DNA of 64,000 nucleotides from contig OY755252.1 in NCBI GenBank assembly GCA_963576725.1, positions 43,293,552-43,357,551 of the forward strand. The letters are read 5' to 3'. The DNA comes from Azorinus chamasolen. Taxonomy: Eukaryota; Mollusca; Bivalvia; Cardiida; Solecurtidae. Each line of letters starts with the position of its first letter. Positions within the stretch are counted from its first letter, which is position 1. The notes beneath the pieces were generated by a model. That model did not search any database, had not been told where the DNA came from, and worked only from the letters and a program-made list of their open reading frames with translations. This document shows, one piece after another, positions 48,399-61,100 of this stretch. The translations under genes and the position numbers were made by a program.

Positions 48399-48628
48399 TT
48401 AACCCATTCCCACATATTGACGCCTTTTAACGCTTCTGTAAAAGACACTTTGTGAAACCATTGTGATAAATAGAGCATTTGATCCATAGGAGCAAATGCT
48501 CTATTTATCACAATGGTTTCAAAACTACACAATTCTGAAAAATTCCTTTTCTCTAGTTAATGCTCCTTTTTGGTAGATTTAATCAAAGGGGTTAGGTCTA
48601 AAAATAGCCTAAGTGGGAATGGGTTTTA
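48399..48628 (+). mobile_element. TTAA-3 MITE
   Basis: TTAACCCATTCCCACATATT to GTGGGAATGGGTTTTAA; hairpin intact. Confidence 0.82.
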
Positions 48629-48762
48629 AAGGTGCTTTATTCTTGAACTATTTTATAGCACAAAAGGGCTATCCAAAAATAAGATAACTGCATTTGTAAC
48701 ATAAGCTTTTATTACATGTTTGGAATTTATATTAGTTAATTTGTTACCTGATAATCCAATCT

Positions 48763-48951
48763 TTAACCCTTTCCACAATGATATAAGAAATATTGATGTC
48801 ATGAATATTAATAAGACTTATTTGCTATAATAGTACATGGGCACAGGAATTTTTGGGCAACGCAGAAACCCTGATCAGACGGCTCCTACAGGAGCCTTCT
48901 GATCTGGGTCTACTCTGTTTGCAAAAGCATATTTATGGAGGAAAGGGTTAA
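48763..48951 (+). mobile_element. TTAA-2 MITE, left hairpin arm shortened
   Basis: TTAACCCTTTCCACAATGAT; GCAGAAACCCTGATCAGACG skips the usual arm start; ends GGAGGAAAGGGTTAA. Confidence 0.75.
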
Positions 48952-49084
48952 TACCTAATTGCAAACAAGAGTAGACTAGATCTGATTCTCTACTGTTTGC
49001 CATGGCAATAAACTATACTGATTTAAATTCATTAACATTCATAATGGGCAAATACATCAAAGCCTTATTGATCAGGTAAACTGT

Positions 49085-49237
49085 TTAACCCATTACCGCA
49101 TAGGCTATTTTTAGATACAACCTCTTTGAATAAATCTACCAAAAAGGAGCATTAACTAGAGAAAAGGATTTTTTTTTAGAATTTTGTAGTTTGAAACCAT
49201 TGTGATAAATAGAGCATTTGCTCCTATAAGCTGAAAC
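49085..49237 (-). mobile_element. TTAA-3 half-element ending in the loop
   Basis: TTAACCCATTACCGCATAGG runs normally to GCATTTGCTCCTATA and stops there. Confidence 0.75.
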
Positions 49238-49416
49238 AGCTGCCTCATAAAATAGATCTTTAACCCTTTCCATAATACAGTAATCTTTTTATGCATTTGA
49301 AGTCAATAGTAGACCCAGATCAGATAGCTCATATAGAAGCCATATGATCAGGGTCTGCTGTTTTCATTATGAAATAATATAGATGATTCAGTTCCTACCG
49401 TGATGTCTGTGACCAT

Positions 49417-49647
49417 TTAACCCATTACCTCATAGGCTATTTTTAGACCCAACCCTTTCGAAAAAAATCCACCGAAAATTACCCAGAGAAAATGGAAATT
49501 TTAGAATTTTGTAGTTTGAAACCATTGTAATAAATAGAGCATTTGCTCCTATAGGAGCAAATGCTCTATTTATCTATTTATCACAATGGTTTCACAAAGT
49601 GATTTTTACAGAGGCGTAGAAAGTCGTTAATATGAGGGAATGGGTTA
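49417..49647 (-). mobile_element. TTAA-3 MITE, reversed
   Basis: TTAACCCATTACCTCATAGG to GAGGGAATGGGTTAA; loop TTGCTCCTATAGGAGCAA; TTTATC duplicated in the right arm. Confidence 0.85.
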
Positions 49648-50243
49648 ATATATAAGATCACATAAAAATAACCTAATTAATATTCTTGAAGTTAATATTC
49701 CTTATATGCATATTCATTAGGTAAATGGCTAATCTCAGCTTATACAACAGAATAATGCAATTGACCAAGTTGCTTTCAGTATACCATCGACTTTATTTTG
49801 CAAACAGTGTAGTCGTAAGTCCCAGATCAAACCAATTCTGTCAGGGTCTGTCATGTTTGCTTACATGTTACAGATCTGATCATGTCATTACTTTATATTT
49901 CACTACAGTAATTCAACAAATACTCATAATAGGCAGCGTCTTGCATGGATATTTATCAATTTAAGAATTAAGAAGGAACACATAAACAATTATTTACACT
50001 ACATTAACTTGACCTTTTAGATTAATAACAGAACCAACTGAAAAAGATGATGATCTCCCTAATGTTGGACCAGCCAAGCTAGAAATCAAATTAACAACAT
50101 GGAGATTTCACTTTAGCATTATTTGTCTGTCTCATCTTTCCAGTTTTTTCTAACCCTATTACAGGCAGACAGTAGATTGATACTTTTGAAATTTAGTAAC
50201 ACCAATCAGTGTGTGTCCCTTTATATCAAATCCATGTGTATAT

Positions 50244-50446
50244 TTAACCCTTTACTCCTCAATATTCATAATGACATCTCAAATATTAATACAATTTTTT
50301 TTTATGATAGCATGACAGAAGCTATAGAATTCTATAAGCAAACATATCAGAGCCTGATAAGACTGCTCCTACAGGAGCCGTCTGAGCTGGGTCTACTGTG
50401 TTTGCAAAAGCATTAAGAGGCATATTTTAAATGGAGTAAAGTGAGG
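50244..50446 (+). mobile_element. TTAA-2 MITE
   Basis: TTAACCCTTTACTCCTCAAT to AAATGGAGTAAAG; hairpin loop TGCTCCTACAGGAGCC. Confidence 0.7.
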
Positions 50447-51203
50447 AAGAAAAAGAAACGCTTATTCAATATTCTCAATAACCAACTGGCTAAAATTTGT
50501 ACAACATTTATTAATAAAATTGAATCATAGATTCAGAAAACAAGTTTGTGGTAAATATTTCTATTCCAGTAAAAATGCATACACCATAAACATCAAAGCA
50601 CTTGTCTGGAACTGACACATCACAGAAGTGCATCACAAAATATCTTCTTCAACAATTATACTTGAGGAATATTAATTAGCTGATATTTCATGATTGCATA
50701 TGATCATGAGAACTATTTATCATGGTAAAAACAGTAGAATCGGATCTACATTACTCCATAAGCAAACAGAGCAGACTCTGATCAGGCAGCTTATACAGGA
50801 CCTGTCTAATCTGGGTCTACTATGTTTGCAAATGCATCTTTATCAAGTATAAGTGACCATTTGTTAATAAACATTGGGGTCTCTAACAGTAAGGAGACAC
50901 CTTTTAACACCTTTGTAAACAGAGAAGACCCAGATCGGACAACTAGATGGTAAGAGTCATCCTTAAAGGGTTGCTCTGTTTCTTATGTTACAGATCTGAT
51001 TCTGTTCTGTTTACCATGGAAATAAACTTCCTAAGATTACACTTATAATAAAATTATTAACTCCTTCACTGCCAGTTGCCATAAAGCGACTAGCAGGACT
51101 TGGTACAATTAATTACCTAGGTAAACAGTTTGGATCCAGATGAGATGCTAAGTAAAACACCACTTGCATTTTAGAGAAGTTGAAGTAAAGTCCATTCTGA
51201 AAC

Positions 51204-51439
51204 TTAACCTATTACCTCATAGGCTATTTTTAGATACAACCTCTTTGAATAAATCAACCGAAAAGGAGCTTTAACTAGAGAAAAGGAAATTTTTTAGAAT
51301 TTTGTAGTTTGAAACCATTGTGATAAATAGAGCATTTGCTCCTATTGGAGCAAATGCTCTTTTTATCACAATGGTTTCACAAAGTGAATTTTACAGTGTC
51401 GTCAAAAGTAGTCAATAATTATATGAGGGAATGGTTTAA
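51204..51439 (-). mobile_element. TTAA-3 MITE, reversed
   Basis: TTAACCTATTACCTCATAGG to GAGGGAATGGTTTAA; loop TTGCTCCTATTGGAGCAA. Confidence 0.85.
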
Positions 51440-51447
51440 GCAGCTGC

Positions 51448-51640
51448 AGAGCTACAGATAAAGGTGCGTACCGTAATACTAAAATCATCATTTCTCCACC
51501 ACACCCTATGCTGTGACCACTCTTTAGAATCGTAAGAGGCAATTCTAAAGAGTGGTCACTGTATAGGGTTTAGTGGAGAAATAAAGAAGATATTCTTGAA
51601 AATATTTAAATCTACGCATCTTATATGGACCTCTGAGATG
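51448..51640 (-). mobile_element. STEM-hAT MITE, reversed
   Basis: CAGAGCTACAGATAAAGGTG to ATATGGACCTCTG; arms CTCTTTAGAATCG / CAATTCTAAAGAGTGG. Confidence 0.75.
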
Positions 51641-51971
51641 ACAATAAATAATACATTGTCCCTCGAGAAGGAGTTAATTTACTGCCATGTGTTATTTTTC
51701 AAACAGTTTTGATCCAGATCAGATGTGTAGTAACTTTGTGTCTCATCAGGATCCAAACTGTCTGATAATTAAAGCAGGACATAACATGGCACAAGGAAGA
51801 AAAGTTATGAAGAAAACTCTGCCAGAGAAACCTCATCCTGATGACACTTCTTGAACACTTTCACAAGAGATACTCTCCTGACTGAAGTCTCACAAATTTT
51901 ATGACTGAAGGTGCTTCTATAGCTTCTATTGTAATTAATCAAGCTTCACTTAATTCAGTACAAAGTCAGTT

Positions 51972-52148
51972 TCATCTGTCATGGGTTGTACTATGTTTAG
52001 TTCGCCAGGCTTTCACTGCTTTTCTGATGGGTTCTACTATAGCCTCTGGGTTCTGATACATCACATGCCGGTCTGCACCATTGACTACTATATGTTGACT
52101 ATGGGGATATTTATCTGTGATCAAATTCTGTACAGATTTAGCCCATGC
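51972..52148 (-). CDS. alpha/beta hydrolase-like last exon
   Basis: Acceptor TTATTTCAG, stop at 51972-51974. Encodes AWAKSVQNLITDKYPHSQHI and NGADRHVMYQNPEAIVEPIR; the His of DRHVMYQNPEAI is in the catalytic-His position. Confidence 0.85.
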   Translation of the reverse strand, partial: AWAKSVQNLITDKYPHSQHIVVNGADRHVMYQNPEAIVEPIRKAVKAWRTKHSTTHDR

Positions 52149-55100
52149 CTGAAATAACAAGTCACAATGTGTACATGTAAGACATGAAAAGCATGACAGA
52201 TAGATAAGAATTAAAGCCTGATTGATAAATACAAATTAAAGCTGATATAAAAGAATTAAAAGCATTATTGATAAATAAGAAAACATGGCTAAAAATGTCC
52301 ACCAAAACATTGGTGAAACAAGAGCACTGCAAGCGGGTGCCAACGATGGTCTGTCGTCATTGTCAAGATGAACATGCATACCAAAAATGAAGGTTGTAAA
52401 TGAAAATTGAATAAGTTATGGTCAATGTAAAGAGTTCGGAAAGTTTTAACCAGGTAAAAAACTGTATTGGATCTATATAACTGCATACACAAAGAAAGCA
52501 GACCGTAACCGGATGGCTCCTGTAGGAGCAGTCTGATCTGGGACCACTCTGTTTGCAAAAGGCATAAAAAGGTGTACCTGTGGAGTAAAGGGATAAATGT
52601 AGCTTATGTTCTATCCTATATTCCACAAATCATGTTAGTAGTTGCTGAGAAATATTCTGTACAATAAAAACTTAATAACCGACATCACTGGCAACATGTA
52701 CAAGATAAACTCCTCTAAACCAGATGTTAAATTTTAATAGCATAAATATCGGTCTTGGAAACAGGTGACAGCTTAATACAGAATGAAAGTCATGCAGAAA
52801 GCTCCTCTAGAAGCTTTCTGCATGACTTTCATTCTGCATTAAGCAGCCATCTGCCTAAAAGTATCTAAATTCTTCCCCACTAGAATCCTGGTTCAGAGGG
52901 GTTTTACTGTACAAGAGAAATTCCTACCTTGTTTAGTGGACCTGGCATTTGCTCATCATAGTAATTCCCTGTCAGAACTGTGATTGAAATATTGGATGGA
53001 ATTCCCTTAATCATACTAGCTGTTCTGAAATATCAAAGAAAAATACAACAATTCTCCATGTCTGATATCGAAAGACTATGGGCTGCATCACACAACACAA
53101 GAGCATCACATGCACATATAAAATTCAGTGTTTTAAAGGTCCAAACCTCTTTAAAAATTCTTAACAGAGTATATTGAAGTTGACACACTCTAATGGTGAT
53201 TTATGTTTTATATCTAAACAAATAATGAATTATGATATTAAATTAGGCAAAACAAGCAACACAATCCTTTCCTCCATAAATACGCCTCTGTAAAAACCAC
53301 TTTATGAAACCATTGTGATAAATACAGCATTTGCTCCTATAGGAGCAAATGCTCTATTTATCACAATGGTTTCAAAACTACACAATTCTAAACTTTTCCT
53401 TTTCTGTAGTAAATGCTCCTTTTCGATAGATTGATTCAAAGAGGTTGTGTCTAAAAATAGACTATGGGGGAAGGGGTTAAACAAAGTAGTCATTAAAACT
53501 CCAACTGAGACTCATATTTTAACATGAGTGACCAACATTGTAATCAGTGTACAATGGTTTCTATCTCTAATTCCTTCTGACAATGGATATCTATTTCAAA
53601 TTAGAATTGTAAACCAATGACTAACAAATATCCCCTACCTGCTCTTTATTCATTTACTGTGAAAACATCAAAAAGGCACAATAACCAGGTAATTGCATTC
53701 AAATGAAAATGAAAATTGTGGGTATACAGGTTGTCTATAGTAAGAATAACTACAAAAGTGTAGAAGAAGCTCAAACAAAGTTGCACTGAGATTTCAATAT
53801 ACCATCACATTAACTTCATTGAGGGGGTATAAAAGACAATTTACTCTAGTTCTGCGGCACAAAATTTCAATTATATTTAATTTCATTTCAAGACTGAACA
53901 AACATCCCCCTCACCAAACATTTTGCTCACAAACAGTATCTTTTGTACAGAAATAAAATTTAATAATAATCTTTTAACCCTTCACCTTTAACACATTATC
54001 CCCTAGTGATGCATTTTTGCGCATCTATAAAAGTCACTTTATGAAACCATTGTGATAAATAGAGCATTTGCTCCTATAGGAGCAAATGCTCTATTTATCA
54101 CAATGGTTTCAAACTCCAAAATTCTAATTTTTCCTTTCTGCTAGTTAATGCTCCTTTTCGGTAGATACATTTAAAGAGGTTGGGTCTAAAAATAGCCCAG
54201 GAGAAAATGAGTTAAAATGAATATTCATGTATTATAAAGAAACATTGACTGTATGAATATCATAATTATCTGAATAATTGGAATAGTATTATGAACATAA
54301 TAGTTTTACAGTAGCTGTCTGATCTGGGTCTACTCTGTTTGTACATAGAAATATATCTGTATCAGACAATAGGTTTATAATACACAGTGCACTCAATACA
54401 GATACAGTGGAACCGTGATATCTCAAACTTGGATAACTCAAACTTTGGGATAACTCAAACTAAAATTTCAGTCCTTCCGAAATTTACAATACAGAATTGT
54501 TCTAAAATGTATCACTATGCATATGTGGAAACAAATGAGACAGCTTAATGCAGGAGCTTTCAGCAATACTTTACACCTGCATTAAGCTGTGAACTTTACA
54601 TATTGTGCAGATTAGAAATCGGAAACCACTGTTATCTCGTGGTAATTTGTAGGATACTTGAAGTTCAAGTTATCGAAGTTCAACTGTACATCACATCCAC
54701 AATTACTTACCGATATTGTGAGAACGTCTCGTTGATAAAGTAATGCTCATCCACCACAGAACTTAAATGTCTTGGATAGCACATTAAAAATTTCTGAAAC
54801 ACCCAAAAACAGTACACATGTAACTAGGTGTTTACCTTTAGAATACGAGGTCATGTGTGCACTGTCAATCCCAAACAGTGTAGACCGAGATCAGAGAGCT
54901 CCTAAAGGACTATAGGAGCTCTCTGATCAGGGTCTGCTCTCTTTGTCATTCAAACTGCTCTGGCAAGTATAAGCCTTTTATGCTGAGTGGAATCTATAAT
55001 TTCACAACGATGGGCTATTTCACTTTGAAAATTCAGCGTTGAAAGGGACAATTTACTTTTTATTATAATAACATTTATAAATAGTGTTAAATTATTTGAA

Positions 55101-58100
55101 AATTGGGCAAAGTATGTTTATATCAACCTCTGTCAAGACGATAACAGCCAGGATCATGTGTGACACACTTTTAGGTTGCTGTTAAGATTTATGTAAAATA
55201 ATTTGAAAATCTGGCAAAGCATGTTGAAGGTCGGGTGAGAAACAAAACGGGAACATAAACAAATCTGAAAAGCTAATCTGCTTTAGTGCTTACTTGTCTT
55301 TTGGCAGTGTCTTCTGCTATACCATCAGCCATGTACATTGGATGTTGTAACAGTCCCAGCATGATAGAGAAACGTGTCAGACCCAGTGCTGCACTTAGCT
55401 GTAATGTCTGATATGAGGGCATCACATGACCAAACCTAAAGTACATGTATTGACAGCAATCTAGATACAGTAAAACCTCTTTATAACAGCCACTAAATTA
55501 CATCAAGTATTTTGTGTTAAAGGCAGGTGGCTGCTTAACCCTTTCCCTGTTCTGTGTTCATTCCAAATTTCAATACCTACTGAATATTCATATATAAAAT
55601 GATTATAACGAAATATGGATGATGGAAAATTATAGCCATTTTAGAAAGTAAAGACACAGATCTTTGACATTCTATTAGCAAACAGAGTAGACCCTGATCA
55701 GACAGCTCCTCTAGGAGCCTTCTGATCTTGCTCTACTCTGTTTGCAAATGCATGAAAACAAGTTTGTATGAGGGAAAGGGTTAAAGCAAGGTGAAAGTAA
55801 AACAGAACGCTCCTATTGGAGCGTTCTGTTTTACATTCACCTTGCTTTAAGCAGCCACCTGCCCTAAATACCAACTAATTAACACAATTTAGTGGCCGTT
55901 ATAGAGAGGTTTTACTGTACATCAATGCACATGAAAGTAGGCCATGAAAATTCAAAATATTCAAACATTGTTTTGATAATATCTATATACACAGTAGAAC
56001 CCCTCTAAAGGGGCCACAGAACCCTTTACTCTATGAATATTCATGTCAGAAATAATGTCATCATGAATATTAATTAGATAAATTGTTATAAAAGCACACA
56101 AACATGTGATGTTTTGGTCATTGCAGAAACTGTAGAGTCATATCTATATCATATCATAAGCAAAAGAGTCAGACAGCTCCTTTAGGAGCCGCGTCTAATC
56201 AGAGTCTACTCTGTTTGCAAGGCATGGAACAAGTACTTATGGAGTACAGGGTTAATAATAAACATGAATATATTTAAAAACAGTTGACTGCTTCCTGCTG
56301 GATGAAAACTAGAACTATCACTAAAGGTGATGGAATACCCCCGCTCAGTTGCCTTGATCGCAAAGTTCTGCCACAGACAGTCATGCCACAGACCGACAGG
56401 CAGACAGACAGACAGACCAACCAACCAATACAATGACTCCTATATACCCCCTCTCAAACTTCGTTTGCGGGGGTATAATAATGCAAATAGGTCCTATAGA
56501 AGCTCCTGCATTAAGCTACTACCTGTCTCTACAATGCAGATTTAAACATTGTTTTGGTGGTCACATTAGAGTGGTTTTACTGCATCTGTATTTTGCATCT
56601 CGAGGGCTTGGTGCAAAACTATTGTAACTCCTTCACTTTGTAATGGAGTTACAATAGTTTTGCATCAAACTCTTGATCTGTATTTATTGCAGTAGAACTT
56701 GCCTTAAGTGTCAATTCATTTATTGAACACAGGAGTCTTATAGGAGCTTTCTGCATTACTTTTGACCTGCATTAAGCTACACCTCTGAAATCCACTCATA
56801 TATGTAGGAGCGGACACGACAAAATGTCCCCATTTTTTAACTTTGACCCTCGACTGTGACCTTGACCTGAGATAGGAACCTGGTTCTTTTTCGCGACACA
56901 TCAACTCAGGTGGTGAACATTTGTACCAGGTTATTTTGAAATCCACTAATGTATGTAGGAGTTACAGAGCAGATAGGATAAAAAATATTCATGTCATCAT
57001 TTCATAGAGTAAAGGGTTAAGGAAGAGACTGATTTTCTTACCAGTTCATAACCCATACACCTTTGTCTTGTTCAAACAGGTCATCTGACAGCGGGTTTAC
57101 AAGGATAAGTCCCATTACATCACTGTTGGAGGAAGAAAAAGAAAAACCAACATGTTGACAAATTGTTAAGCATTATCAAACAAGAGATAGTAATACAGAT
57201 ACACTGATTATCATAGCAATTTAACTCTTTCTCTGTTGTCTTAACCCATTACCTCATAGGCTATGTTTAGGTACAACCTCTTTAAATAAATCTACCAAAA
57301 AGAAGAATTAACTAGAGAAAAGGAATTTTTTTAGAATTTTGTAGTAGTTTGAAACCATTGTGATAAATAGAGCATTTGCTCCTATAGGAGAAAATGCTCT
57401 AGTTATCACAATGGTTTCACAAAGTGAAATTTACAGAGTCGTCAAAAGTCGTCAATATGAGGGAATGGGTTAAATTTTCATCATAGCCATGCAAAGAAAA
57501 CTAGCCCTACACCTTGTGGAAAAGATTTTTAACCCTTTCCTCCATGAATATTCATGTACGAAATAATTTTTATAATGGCATATGAACACAGGACATTTTA
57601 GCTCTGGTAAAACCTGCAGAATCAGATCTATATTATACCATAAGCAAACAGAGCAGACCCTGATCAGACGGCTCCAATAGAACCCATCTGGTTTTGGTCT
57701 ACTCTGTTTTCAAAGGTGTGAAAGAAAGGTTTAACCATCTGAATGTGGGAAATGATTGTTCTATTTGCTTATGAAATTACCCCTCTAGTGCGACCACATA
57801 ATGATTAAACATGGGTGTCTTTATAAGCAGGTGGTTACTTAATGCAGGGCAAAAGTAATGCAGCAAGCTCCTCTAGGAGCTTTCTGCATTACTTTTGTCC
57901 TGCATTAAGCTACCACCTGCATCTAGTACCCAGAATTATACCTCATTTAGGTGGTCGCACTAGCGGGGTTTTACTGTATAACAGATGTCGCTCTATAATT
58001 TCTACCAATACCAAAATGTTCACTGTACATAATTTTTATGCCATTATATAGAAATTCAGCTAACAAATATTCATGATGTCATTATTTCGTATCTGAATAT

Positions 58101-61100
58101 TCAACAGGGATTGGGTTAAAGTTAAATCAGAACAGCGCAGAATCTATTTATACAGCAAACCAGTGGGGAGGAATGACTGGGTGTAATAAATTAAGGGTAA
58201 GAAAATTGGTCTAAAATTAGACGGTCTATAAAATTACATATCTATTTTACTTTTGTCTTTTGAAAATTACAAAACAAAGAGAATAATTTGGTTAAGCCTT
58301 TCCTTCATGCAAACATTATTTCACACATTTGCAAACAGAGTAGACCCAGATCTCCTACAGCAGCCATCTGAGTAGGGTCTGATCTGTTTGCTTTAGAATT
58401 TATAAGTAGGGAAAGGCTTAAGACAAAAGATTAATTTGTAGCTAAAGATTCATATGTATACATTGTGTAGATACAGTCAAGACTGCCTTAGCGAGCCCCT
58501 GATTTCAGCGACTCCCTCTCATATGCGACTGTATTTCATCCCGCCCAACGTATTTTCCTATAATTTTGGTCTGAATTAAGCGACTCCCTGTCTTACGTGA
58601 CAAACGACTCTGATTTTGCGAACCAAACATAGGCTTCGGTCTGTATTAAACAACATTCAAATATCACAGTTTCTTTTGTTTGTTTGCATAGCGCGTCGGT
58701 TTTTCACACCATATTATAAATATTGTAAATCACGTGTGAACTAGCTGGTTCCCGACTTCCGCTCTACAGGTACATGTACGCGAACAGAATATTCGGGAAA
58801 CCAGTCGTGTCAAACATGCCGACGTACGTCATATACAAGATTCGCCGGAGGAGACTTCAAGCGACAAAAATGTTAAAGAACGACAAAAAAGGCAATTGAT
58901 TCTATCTGGCTTGTGATTATTACGGGCTCTTTAGGTCACAACAATCTTTATATATAAATATCAATCAGTATGTACATAATACATGTCTCTATCAACATTA
59001 GTCGAAAGTATGCTTGGTAGTCTGCACCTGGTTTATATTTATATCATTAAGTGTTTAATTTAGTGCATGCACTTACATGTATATTATATATGTACATTGT
59101 ATCTTAGTGTCTTACATGCACTGATGTTCTGGAATCCCTTCAATCTTATTTTTTATAAATAAAACTTTGAGGTAAATGGATGTTTTATTAATTTATTAAA
59201 CTTTTAAAATTAGCGTTTATTTTTGATAATAAATGTTGTATAAATGTATTAAATAATAGGTACATATATATATTGTATCAGACTGAGATTAGTACACAGT
59301 TTTATTTTTCCCTTATGTAGATTTCTTTACTTGTACAGTTTTGGTATACATCATGTATTATATCCTAGGTCTGTATTAAGAGACTCCCTGTCATATGTGA
59401 CCTTTTTCATGAAGTCCTGTAGAAGGTCACATATGGCAGTCTCGACTGTATACACAAATAAAGACTTCATACCTCTCAAACATGCGTGTATAGAACTGGG
59501 CCACCAAAGCACCTAGCTCGGCTCCTACTAGAAGGAATGGCTTTGGCTGGTCACTGCTGCGGGTCAGCAGCTGATGGAGATCTTCTACCATCCTATTCAT
59601 ACAGTAAAACCAATCTAAATCAAACACCAAACAGAAGGGAACTTAATAATTGTATCTTAACCCTTTCCCTGTTCTACATTTATCCATATTTCAATTTCCT
59701 ATTGAATATTAATGGACAAAATAGTTACAAGGAAATATGGAAGTTGGAAAATTGTAGCCATTTTAGAAACTAAAGAAACAGATTTATTAAATTCCATTAG
59801 CGAACAGAGCAGACCCTGATCAGACAGCTCTTATAGGAACCATCTGATCTGGGTCTACTCTATTTGCAGATGTGTGAAAACACGTCTATATGAAGACAAA
59901 GCGTTAAGACATGTAGCTTAATGCTGAATGAAAGCAATGTAGATAGCTCCAAAAGAAGTTTTCTGCATTAACCAGTAATATCATAGCGATTCCTTTAATG
60001 CCTTTGCAAACAGGGTAGATCCAGATCTGCCAGCTCCTGTATCAGCTTTCTGATCCAGGTCTGCTCTGTTTGCTTATGGTGTAATATAGATCTTATCCTA
60101 CATGTTCTACCATTGCCAAGATTTCTCGTGTTTTTATATCATTTCATAAGCAATCAGTGGCTCCTACAAGAGTCATCTGATCTTGGACTACTCAGTTTGC
60201 GTAATAGGCATCTCTGTCATGTAAAGGTTTAACACATAAAATCTTTGAAGAAAAAACAATCTATATCAGTAGACATATACAGGGCTGAAATATGTTTCAC
60301 CCATTACCTCGTATGCTATTTTTAACCCATTACCTCAAAGACTATGTTTAGACCCAACTTCTTAGAATAAATGTACTGAAAGGAGCATTTACTAGAAAAA
60401 AGGAACATTTTAGAATTGTGTAATTTTGAAACCATTGTAATAAAATAAGAGCATTTGCTACATAGGAGCAAATGCTCTATTTATCACAATTAATTTCAAA
60501 AGTGACTTGTACAGATACATCAAAAGGCATCAATATGAGGGAAAGGATTAATATGAACCATTGTAAAAGCAATTTGTGACTTAACTGGATACGAGAACAG
60601 TGTGGATCCAAGGTAACCTGCCACTCTTGACAGCAGTGAATACATATCTTTTGCAAGAACAATGATCCAAATGACATGTTGAATTAAAAAAAAGTGTCAA
60701 ACAGGTTTGACGCCGACTTACTGGCTTCTCATGTGGATTCAATTTGTTTGTAAATATCCAAAATTGATACATAGTATAGAAAGGTACAAAGAAACTACAG
60801 ACCTTTCTGCTGTAAATGGTGTCCATCTGTTTCTATAGTTACTCTTGCTATCAGTTCCATCAGGCTCGGTCATATTCTGTAAATGAAAATAAACAGAAAT
60901 CAACAACTACCTCTTAACAGTTGCAAGCAAATCTTTGTTTTTCTTCTTTTTAAAAAAAACAAGATGTGTTTGTGAAACACTATGCCCCCTCAATATGATA
61001 TTTGACCCTGAAGGATGACCTTGATCTTGACATGTCACTCCTCTACCTGTGCAGCTTCATGGGGTACACATGCATACCAAATATCAAGTCTGTATCTCTA

